From: Euryarchaeota archaeon UBA52
GTDB lineage: Archaea; Thermoplasmatota; Poseidoniia; Poseidoniales; Thalassarchaeaceae
Assembly (NCBI GenBank): GCA_002505455.1
Contig: DAVB01000064.1
Coordinates: forward strand, 1-49,805
Reading direction: 5' to 3'
Length of the DNA stretch: 49,805 bases
A program made the translations under genes and the position numbers. A model generated the notes under the pieces. It made no database searches. It was not told where the DNA came from and saw only the letters and a list, made by a program, of their open reading frames with translations. Below are positions 44,203 through 49,805 of this stretch, in pieces (positions within the stretch are counted from its first letter, which is position 1; every line of letters begins with the position of its first letter).

Positions 44203-45012
44203 TCAAGCAATTGGTCTCATGGTGGTTATGAGGTTAGATATCACTTCTCGTAGTTCGTCTGCATTTTCGAATTGCTCCCCCAATGTGCCTGTTACAATCC
44301 AATCGGCACCGGCTTCCACCGCGATTCTGGCTGTGGCTCCATCCTTTATTCCTCCTCCTACCACAATCGGTATGTTGGTGCTGTTACGGGCGGCTGAGAT
44401 GAGATCTTTGGATACTGGTGTTGCTGCTCCGCTTCCTGCTTCTAGATATAGCATCTTGAAGCCGTATAACTCAGCCGCTGCAGCGTATGATGACACTCTC
44501 CCCAAGTCTTCGGGTTTGATCAGGTCTGCTTTCCCCACCTCGCCTGCTTTCCCCCCTGGCGCGCATATCAGATAGCCCATGGGTATCGGATTGATCCCCA
44601 CTTTCTTGATGAATGGAGCGCCCGCAACTTGTTCCCCGATCAAGAATCTAGGATCCGTGCTATTCATCAGCATCATGAAAGTTATTCCATCCGCATTGGG
44701 AGATAGTGCGTTTGCTCCCTGGGGGAAGAGTATGATGGGTATTCTTTCTTGGGTTTGTGCATCGGAATCTTGAGTTGCCGCCCACTCTATCAGTTCCAGT
44801 GCTTCTCTGATAGCGACTACCGTACGATCGACGTTATCCGAATCTGTACCAGAAGACCCCCCGATCAGAATCATGGAGGACCCGGCCATTGCGGCTGCAA
44901 TTGCGCGTTTAGCAGCAACGTCAGGTGATTGGTCGGCGGGATCTATGAGCAAGGCGTGCCTCGGGATCCCTCTACTCACTATGCTTTCAACACCGACCAC
45001 GTGTCTGCACAC
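44203..45012 (-). CDS. Geranylgeranylglyceryl phosphate synthase
   Basis: Makes the first ether bond of archaeal lipids, joining geranylgeranyl diphosphate to sn-glycerol-1-phosphate; soluble TIM-barrel. 269 residues from GTG 45012. Motifs in order: HALLIDPADQSPD, MILIGGSSGTDSDNVD, IILFPQGANALSPNADGITFMMLMNS, MGYLICAPGGKAGEVGKA, LYLEAGSGAATPVS, VVGGGIKDGATARIAVEAGADWIVTG. These identify the GGGPS/PcrB family with archaeal length. Last gene of a minus-strand unit after a ferredoxin and a FAD-like protein. Its presence indicates ether-lipid synthesis. Confidence 0.94.
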   Translation of the reverse strand: MCRHVVGVESIVSRGIPRHALLIDPADQSPDVAAKRAIAAAMAGSSMILIGGSSGTDSDNVDRTVVAIREALELIEWAATQDSDAQTQERIPIILFPQGANALSPNADGITFMMLMNSTDPRFLIGEQVAGAPFIKKVGINPIPMGYLICAPGGKAGEVGKADLIKPEDLGRVSSYAAAAELYGFKMLYLEAGSGAATPVSKDLISAARNSTNIPIVVGGGIKDGATARIAVEAGADWIVTGTLGEQFENADELREVISNLITTMRPIA

Positions 45013-45024
45013 AAGACAGTGGTA

Positions 45025-45648
45025 TTAGGAATATTTCGGAAGTTGTAGGCATTCTCTTGCATCTGTGATTCCCCTGTCGATTTCGACTGGTATTGTTTGG
45101 AAAGGATCTTTTCCAAACCAAATTGATGTTTCCAGTGATGCTTTACTTACAATTGGTTTCTTCGACCAGAATTCACATGTTCCATCGCCCCTTGGTAGGC
45201 ATTCTTCTTCTTCGCATGGATGTGAAAATGTTGCTCCGAACCATTTTTCTGTTTCTTCGACTTCTGGATCGTAGATATAATCGAAGGAGATGGAGTCATC
45301 TGAAATCCGGCCTGCGCCTGTAATTCGAAATGTGTTGTTTGTATGTTCAATCAGCGAGCTACGCAAGTGAATGATGGCGCCTCGTTCTGCAGCTTCGATA
45401 CCTAAGGCTCTCGAAATCCACATACTTCGTATCAAAGTGTTCTCGTCTGTGTCTCGAGGTAGGTGCCGAGCTAGGGTTTCCAAAGTTGGATGGGCATTCA
45501 ATCTCGAGCCGGGTTGCAGGGACTGTGAAAGGCCGATTTCTGGTTCCTCTGTGAGTATATGAATTCGCACCTCTTTTTCCCTCATTAATGCTTCAAGAGC
45601 AAATGCTAGATGTCGGATTGAGCTTCCTTTCACTAAGATTTTCATCAT
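45025..45648 (-). CDS. Unknown protein, possible truncated FAD reductase-like domain
   Basis: 207 residues from ATG 45648, whose ATGA overlaps the ferredoxin stop. The N-terminus MKILVKGSSIRHLAFALEALMREKEVRIHILTEE reads like a Rossmann first strand, helix and second strand, but lacks the GxGxxG motif. EEPEIGLSQS and the later ALGIEAAERGAIIHLRSSLIE and SFDYIYDPEV recall the FAD domain of geranylgeranyl-reductase/lycopene-cyclase-type proteins, which are about 390 residues long. A Cys-rich stretch HPCEEEECLPRGDGTC (about 150-166) might bind metal. Placed between a ferredoxin and GGGP synthase, so lipid saturation is a contextual guess only. Confidence 0.7.
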   Translation of the reverse strand: MMKILVKGSSIRHLAFALEALMREKEVRIHILTEEPEIGLSQSLQPGSRLNAHPTLETLARHLPRDTDENTLIRSMWISRALGIEAAERGAIIHLRSSLIEHTNNTFRITGAGRISDDSISFDYIYDPEVEETEKWFGATFSHPCEEEECLPRGDGTCEFWSKKPIVSKASLETSIWFGKDPFQTIPVEIDRGITDARECLQLPKYS

Positions 45649-45866
45649 TCTACTTCCATGATAGAAAGAGCATGGACGGGACATGCAGGTATGCAGATCT
45701 CACAGTGAGTGCAGGATTCTTCTTTAATCGCTATAATTGGTGGTTCTAAAATCAAGACATCGATCGGGCATGCTGCTATACAAGCTGCGCAGCCAAAACA
45801 TCGAAGCTCGTCCAGGATCAAATTGTGTCCTGGTGCCCTCGCCATGGAGAAGGTCGTGTTGAACAT
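45645..45866 (-). CDS. 2[4Fe-4S] ferredoxin
   Basis: Small electron carrier, 73 residues; Met8 at 45845 is an alternative start. Two classic motifs: Cys23/26/29/33 in CFGCAACIAACP and Cys52/55/58/62 in CTHCEICIPACP, each ending with the Pro typical of bacterial-type ferredoxins. The first gene of an operon with the FAD-like protein (4-base overlap) and GGGP synthase. In methanogens a ferredoxin encoded next to geranylgeranyl reductase supplies electrons for lipid saturation, so a similar job is plausible here. Confidence 0.93.
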   Translation of the reverse strand: MFNTTFSMARAPGHNLILDELRCFGCAACIAACPIDVLILEPPIIAIKEESCTHCEICIPACPVHALSIMEVE

Positions 45867-46063
45867 CCCTTTTCATTGATACGCACCCCTTCTTTTCCAC
45901 TGGAGATTAGGATTTGCTTGTGATAATTGGAGAATAATCTCTCAATAATCATAAACTGAAATCATAATTCATAATTGAAGGCTGATAAATCCGTAAATAT
46001 CTTTCTTCTTGTATGAACTGATAAATTGTTCCAAAGGAAATCAGGGGGACGGTCCGAGGTTTC
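45867..46063. promoter_or_regulatory. AT-rich divergent intergenic region
   Basis: 197 bases without a gene between the divergent ferredoxin and beta-CASP nuclease genes, one of the most AT-rich parts of the window. It contains repeated short motifs (CTGATAAAT at about 45982 and 46018, and ATAATC/ATAATT runs in between) and GTAAATAT (45993-46000), a likely TATA box for the nuclease. The base-composition bias of the plus strand changes across it. It may hold both promoters; an origin or terminus is only a possibility. Confidence 0.45.
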
Positions 46064-47362
46064 ATGAACTTCATTCGAGAACAAAAGAACATGCCAAAGG
46101 TCTGGCTTCACTTCCTAGGTGGCGCAAGAGAAGTCGGAAATGTAGGTTGTACCATCGAGACACATGGAACTAAGAGGATCTTGATCGATTATGGGTTGGC
46201 AGCTTCAAGACCACCCCGATATCCTTCTCCTTCCCCCCCTGTAGACAACGCGATAATCACACATGCACACATAGATCACATCGGCATGGCACCGTGGTTA
46301 GTGGGCCATCACAACGCCAAATTGCATGCAACCCCCCTCGTAGCGGATTTATCCGGAATCATGTGGAGAGACACATACAAGGTATCGAGCATAGAAGGCT
46401 ACCCTCTAACCTGGGACAAGAGGGACATCGACGATTCCCTCGATTCATGGATGACGCATGATCACGGTGAAACATTCGAGTTGGATGGGTGGGATTGCAC
46501 ACTCCACCTAGCAGGCCATGTTCCAGGGGCTTCCATGATTGAATTGAGGAGTGAAGATCTTTCCATACTTTGGACCGGTGATATTGACACACGTAACAGC
46601 CCGAATGTCCATGGCGCCAAACCCATCGAATGCGATATCTTAGTTATGGAAGCAACATATGCTGCAAGGGACCACAATGATAGAGCAGGGGAAGAGAAGA
46701 GACTTGTTGAAAGAGTACAGGAAATAAGATCTAGGGGAGGTACGGCCATCATCCCCAGCTTTGCTTCGGGAAGGGGACAGGACATCATCAAGATACTCTA
46801 TCAAAACGATCCTTCATTGAATGTACATTATGACGGCATGGGGACGAGAATATCCCAAATCTGGATGGATCACCCCACATACCTAAGCGACCCCTCAACC
46901 TTTGAGAAAGCGTATCGCTGGACGAAAAGAGTGCGAGGAAAGTCAGACCGCTTCAAAGCCCTGGAGGCGGATGTAATTGTCACTACATCTGGCATGCTAG
47001 ACGGTGGCCCTGCAATATGGTATCTCAATCGTCTTAGACACGATTCTGCCAATGCGATCCTCCTGACAGGGTATCAGGCAGACCGTTCCGGCGGCCGTTC
47101 GCTCTTGGATACCGGGATGCTCCCAATTTTTGGAAAAATGACGAAAATAGACCTAGAAATAGAGCAGTTCGACCTCTCGAATCACGCTGGGAAAAATGAG
47201 CTAGTTCAATTCGCTCTAGATTGCAAACCGAAGCACCTCGTCCTATTTCACACCCCAGACGATGATGTTGATGACTTCGCAAAAAGCTTCGGCGACACCC
47301 CCCCATTTCAGATATCAATCCCTGAAAATGGCAGAGACACCGTCATTGATATTGACGCATGA
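46064..47362 (+). CDS. Metallo-beta-lactamase/beta-CASP RNA nuclease (aCPSF2-like)
   Basis: RNA-processing zinc enzyme of the archaeal CPSF/RNase J group. 432 residues from ATG 46064; ATG 46091 (MPKVWLHFLGGAREVG) is the other candidate. Motif 2 THAHIDHIG (His67, His69, Asp71, His72), motif 3 AGHVPGAS, motif 4 WTGDID, beta-CASP motif A MEATYAARDH, motif B region IPSFASGRGQD and the closing VLFHTP. No N-terminal KH domains, which separates it from aCPSF1 and fits aCPSF2. Codons are C/A-rich compared with the genes left of it. Confidence 0.9.
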   Translation: MNFIREQKNMPKVWLHFLGGAREVGNVGCTIETHGTKRILIDYGLAASRPPRYPSPSPPVDNAIITHAHIDHIGMAPWLVGHHNAKLHATPLVADLSGIMWRDTYKVSSIEGYPLTWDKRDIDDSLDSWMTHDHGETFELDGWDCTLHLAGHVPGASMIELRSEDLSILWTGDIDTRNSPNVHGAKPIECDILVMEATYAARDHNDRAGEEKRLVERVQEIRSRGGTAIIPSFASGRGQDIIKILYQNDPSLNVHYDGMGTRISQIWMDHPTYLSDPSTFEKAYRWTKRVRGKSDRFKALEADVIVTTSGMLDGGPAIWYLNRLRHDSANAILLTGYQADRSGGRSLLDTGMLPIFGKMTKIDLEIEQFDLSNHAGKNELVQFALDCKPKHLVLFHTPDDDVDDFAKSFGDTPPFQISIPENGRDTVIDIDA

Positions 47363-47384
47363 CAGACGAATCGTTGATATGCCG

Positions 47385-47396
47385 TATAGATATAAG
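47385..47396 (+). promoter_or_regulatory. TATA box of the purine permease
   Basis: TATAGATATAAG lies 35-46 bases before ATG 47431. Initiation about 26 bases downstream would leave a leader of roughly 15 bases. CAGGAGA at 47417-47423 could act as ribosome-binding site. Confidence 0.5.
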
Positions 47397-47430
47397 CGCT
47401 GACTAAGAGGCTTCCTCAGGAGACTAAATT

Positions 47431-49023
47431 ATGAGCGCAGTAGACAACATACTAGACAGAACATTCGGACTTAGCGCCAAAGGCGTGACCGCATCATCAG
47501 AGATCAGAGCAGGGATAACCACCTTCCTAACGATGGCTTACATCCTATTCGTGAACCCGTCGATGCTTGCACTAACAGGCATACCCTTTGAAGACGCACT
47601 GTTCGCGACCGCGATTGCAGCATTCGTAGGCTGCATCGTCATGGGATTATGGGCAAATCTCCCATTCGCCCTAGCCCCTGGAATGGGTTTGAACGCCTAT
47701 TTCACATTCGCAGTCGTAGGGACCGTCTGGGACGAAGGCGACGGGATGTTAGGAGAAAAGGTCGTTAACGTTGTACTGCCGGATGGCAATGGTGGAACAT
47801 TCGAGGCAGTCTGGCATATGGGAGCATGGGAAGTGGCCCTACTCGCCGTTTTCCTTGAGGGACTGCTCTTCCTGGTCCTCTCCCTCCCGCAGGTTGGCGC
47901 TAGAACGGCCATGATCAACGCCATACCTAAGGACCTCAAGATCGCCACTGGAGCTGGTATAGGATCATTCCTGGCGATAATCGGCCTCCGAGAAATAGGA
48001 GTCGTATATCCTGACGCAGCGACGCTTGTCAACATCGGGCCGCATGAGACATGGGGGCTTGACCACGGAGCACTAATCGGCCTGCTTGGCCTGGTGCTGA
48101 TCACCGTTCTCATGGCACGCGGTATCAAGGGCGCAATGATCTGGGGAATAATGGGCGCCTCGGTATGGGGATGGATTTTCGAGGCATACGACCCGTACAA
48201 CGACCCCACAGGATACGGAGGAGCCGGTTGGAACTGCCCACCAGGTGCACAGGGCGTAGATCCCACCGCACCCAACTACAGCGATTGCATGTATTCCTCC
48301 GCTCCAGATCCCGGATCGATCGTGAGTATGCCAACGCTGCCAGAAGAGACCCTGTTCGCCGTATTCTCCAGCGAGACCCTCTCTGCAGTCTCTGACAACA
48401 TGGACATATTCCTGCTAGTGCTAATCGCCTTCTTCTTCGTCGACGTCTTCGACACCGCCGGCACCCTCTACTCAGTAGGCCGCCAGGCTGGCTACGTAGA
48501 TGCTGACGACCAACTCATGAACAGCGATGAGGCATTCATGTCGGACGCAGCGGCGACAATCGTCGGCGCTCTCGCGGGAACTAGCACCACGACCACATAC
48601 ATCGAGTCGGGCGCGGGTGTGGAAGAAGGCGGCAAGACCGGTCTCGTAGCCGTGACTGTCGGCATTCTGATGCTGTCCGGCCTGTTCCTTTCCGATCTCT
48701 TCCAGGCCATACCCACCTACGCGGGAGCCTGTGCGCTGGTGATCATCGGGGCCTTGATGATGAAATCGGTCGTGGACATCAACTGGAACGACAACGAGAT
48801 GGTCCTTCCAGCATTCCTGACAATCGTGCTCATGCCATTCACCTACTCGATAGCAGACGGAATCGCATGGGGTGTCATCACATACGTCGCCATCAAGGTC
48901 GGCACACAGAAGACCGACGAACTCAATCCTGTAATGTGGACAATTGCCATACTCATGACAATGTTCTACCTAGGCCCAGGAAACGAGACCACCTTCGAGT
49001 GGCTCTTCGGCTTGGTATTCTGA
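47431..49023 (+). CDS. Purine permease, AzgA-type (NCS2 family)
   Basis: Proton-coupled uptake of adenine, guanine or hypoxanthine. 530 residues, about 12-13 hydrophobic helices. Family motifs are present: GITTFLTMAYILFVNPSML, FALAPGMGLNAYFTF, FFFVDVFDTAGTLYSVGRQAG, TSTTTTYIESGAGVEEGGKTG. A polar loop at about 255-290 (YNDPTGYGGAGWNCPPG with a second Cys later) looks like an added extracellular segment that could form a disulfide. It is followed by apt, so imported adenine can be salvaged at once. Codons are strongly C-ending, as in the rhodopsin. Confidence 0.94.
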   Translation: MSAVDNILDRTFGLSAKGVTASSEIRAGITTFLTMAYILFVNPSMLALTGIPFEDALFATAIAAFVGCIVMGLWANLPFALAPGMGLNAYFTFAVVGTVWDEGDGMLGEKVVNVVLPDGNGGTFEAVWHMGAWEVALLAVFLEGLLFLVLSLPQVGARTAMINAIPKDLKIATGAGIGSFLAIIGLREIGVVYPDAATLVNIGPHETWGLDHGALIGLLGLVLITVLMARGIKGAMIWGIMGASVWGWIFEAYDPYNDPTGYGGAGWNCPPGAQGVDPTAPNYSDCMYSSAPDPGSIVSMPTLPEETLFAVFSSETLSAVSDNMDIFLLVLIAFFFVDVFDTAGTLYSVGRQAGYVDADDQLMNSDEAFMSDAAATIVGALAGTSTTTTYIESGAGVEEGGKTGLVAVTVGILMLSGLFLSDLFQAIPTYAGACALVIIGALMMKSVVDINWNDNEMVLPAFLTIVLMPFTYSIADGIAWGVITYVAIKVGTQKTDELNPVMWTIAILMTMFYLGPGNETTFEWLFGLVF

Positions 49024-49044
49024 TTGTTGAAGACATAACCTGAA

Positions 49045-49074
49045 CCGCTCCGGGGCCCCTGTGCCCCGGGGCGG
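49045..49074 (+). terminator. 12-bp GC hairpin between permease and apt
   Basis: CCGCTCCGGGGC (49045-49056) pairs with GCCCCGGGGCGG (49063-49074) with one G-U pair and a 6-base loop. It lies 22 bases after the permease stop and 15 bases before the apt ATG. No T-run follows, so partial termination, mRNA stabilisation or control of apt translation are all possible. Confidence 0.45.
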
Positions 49075-49089
49075 CACAAAGGTGGTACC

Positions 49090-49620
49090 ATGGACATTCG
49101 CGACGAGTTGGAAAGATGCATACGGACCGTGCCGGATTTCCCCATACCAGGCATACAGTTCAGAGACATAACCCCCGTACTCGCCGACCCGGCCCTGATG
49201 AAGAGGATCGCAGAATCCTTCGCGGAGTCAGTCGCAGAGACAAAACCAACGGCCGTCGCGGGCCCGGAGGCCCGGGGCTTCATCTTCGGCCCCCTTTTAG
49301 CAGCACAGCTAGGCTGTCCGTTCATCCCCATTCGAAAGCCCGGCAAACTCCCCTCTGAAACCGTCTCTGTGGCTTATGAATTGGAATATGGAACAAACAC
49401 ACTGGAGATGCACAAAGACGCCCTCGTTGACGAAGACCGCGTAATTATCGTGGACGACCTTCTAGCAACGGGGGGCACCGTCCAGGCTGCGATATCCCTC
49501 ATCGAAGGAACCGGGGCCCAAACCGTTGGCACCTGCTTTGTAATCGAACTCATCGGATTGAACGGCCGCGGCAAAATAGAGCCCATCCCCGTCCATTCTC
49601 TGATCGCCTTACCGGCCTGA
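49090..49620 (+). CDS. apt: Adenine phosphoribosyltransferase
   Basis: Salvages adenine with PRPP to AMP in the cytoplasm. 176 residues. PDFPIPGIQFRDITPVLADP at the N-terminus, GPEARGFIFGPLLAAQLGCPFIPIRKPGKLP, and the PRPP-binding VIIVDDLLATGGT are all diagnostic of Apt. GGCACAAAGGTGG before the ATG provides a possible ribosome-binding site. It follows the purine permease, forming an uptake-and-salvage pair. Confidence 0.96.
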   Translation: MDIRDELERCIRTVPDFPIPGIQFRDITPVLADPALMKRIAESFAESVAETKPTAVAGPEARGFIFGPLLAAQLGCPFIPIRKPGKLPSETVSVAYELEYGTNTLEMHKDALVDEDRVIIVDDLLATGGTVQAAISLIEGTGAQTVGTCFVIELIGLNGRGKIEPIPVHSLIALPA

Positions 49621-49668
49621 GACCCGATTCATTGAAATCGCGTGCGCTTACCTAAGGGGACGACTGTC

Positions 49669-49805
49669 ATGCCCGACACGCCACCCCCGCCCCCCGGGAT
49701 CGACGAGAAAATAGCAGAGGCAGTCGCAAACGAAGATTACGAACTGGCTGCTCGTTTGAAGAAGATGAAGGAATCACCACCGCCTCCCCCCAAGAAGGGC
49801 AAGGC
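49669..49805 (+). CDS. UVR-motif protein, truncated by the window end
   Basis: Starts at ATG 49669, with AAGGGGA just upstream, and runs out of the window after about 45 codons. A proline-rich start (DTPPPPPGID) leads into EKIAEAVANEDYELAARLKK, which matches the UVR motif of UvrB/UvrC and McsA-type proteins, then another proline run and basic residues. The UVR motif is at the very N-terminus, not at the C-terminus as in UvrB. It may be a small UVR adaptor protein. Confidence 0.7.
   Translation, partial: MPDTPPPPPGIDEKIAEAVANEDYELAARLKKMKESPPPPPKKGK

Overview
The window reads as a chromosomal segment of a free-living, surface-ocean euryarchaeon. The best match to the gene mix is Marine Group II (Candidatus Poseidoniales), or a close relative within Thermoplasmatota. 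This is inferred from gene content, because no rRNA is present. Archaeal information-processing and lipid genes (TFB, topoisomerase VI A and B, an RFC-like clamp-loader ATPase, prefoldin alpha, ribosomal protein L18a/LX, FtsY, an RpoP-like zinc protein, GGGP synthase, a two-subunit-type GMP synthase amidotransferase, a beta-CASP nuclease) sit beside genes of bacterial character: a proteorhodopsin, GroEL/GroES, a PlsC-type acyltransferase, OsmC and an AzgA-type purine permease. I see no insertion sequence, prophage, CRISPR array or integrase. Gene density is high, and no gene-free stretch exceeds 300 bases.

Layout. 0-2.4 kb: 3' part of a proteorhodopsin with blue-type tuning residue Gln, a strong terminator hairpin, isocitrate dehydrogenase, and a divergent OsmC-family protein with an intricate repeat region between them. 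2.5-10.5 kb: B12-dependent ribonucleotide reductase, a helical unknown protein coupled to TFB, and an aconitase-family enzyme whose swivel domain is at the N-terminus. 10.7-15.5 kb: top6B-top6A, a two-helix membrane protein and a winged-helix regulator. 15.5-20.6 kb: a 1.7 kb-residue secreted, membrane-anchored protein with propeller repeats interrupted by a VWA domain. 20.7-26.2 kb: a five-gene minus-strand cluster with a membrane protein, a degenerate fumarate-reductase-like flavoprotein, a HIT protein, a glycerolipid acyltransferase and an unknown. 26.2-30 kb: tRNA-Arg(CCT), the RFC-like ATPase, a double zinc ribbon, GMP synthase subunit A, tRNA-Asp(GTC), a HAD phosphatase and an unknown. 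30-36.7 kb: purL-purQ, groES-groEL and pyrF. 36.7-39.6 kb: a small membrane protein, a membrane-anchored pseudo-receiver coupled to ftsY, prefoldin and L18a. 39.7-42.8 kb: a surface-glycan set (GT2 glycosyltransferase, sulfotransferase, pyruvyltransferase). 42.9-45.9 kb: a coiled-coil protein, a lipoprotein, and a ferredoxin / FAD-like protein / GGGP synthase operon. 46-49.8 kb: a beta-CASP nuclease, a purine permease, adenine phosphoribosyltransferase and the start of a UVR-motif protein.

Themes. (1) Nucleotide metabolism is prominent: nrdJ, purL, purQ, guaAA, pyrF, purine permease plus apt. (2) Lipid genes of two kinds occur 21 kb apart: archaeal GGGP synthase in an operon with a ferredoxin, and a bacterial/eukaryotic-type acyltransferase. 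(3) Base composition changes at the window edges. Plus-strand genes before about 0.6 kb and after about 46 kb are C/A-rich, while much of the interior has a G/T-rich plus strand. This may mark replication-strand boundaries or expression-linked codon use. (4) Short TTTAAA palindromes sit in two divergent intergenic regions and could serve as shared TATA elements.
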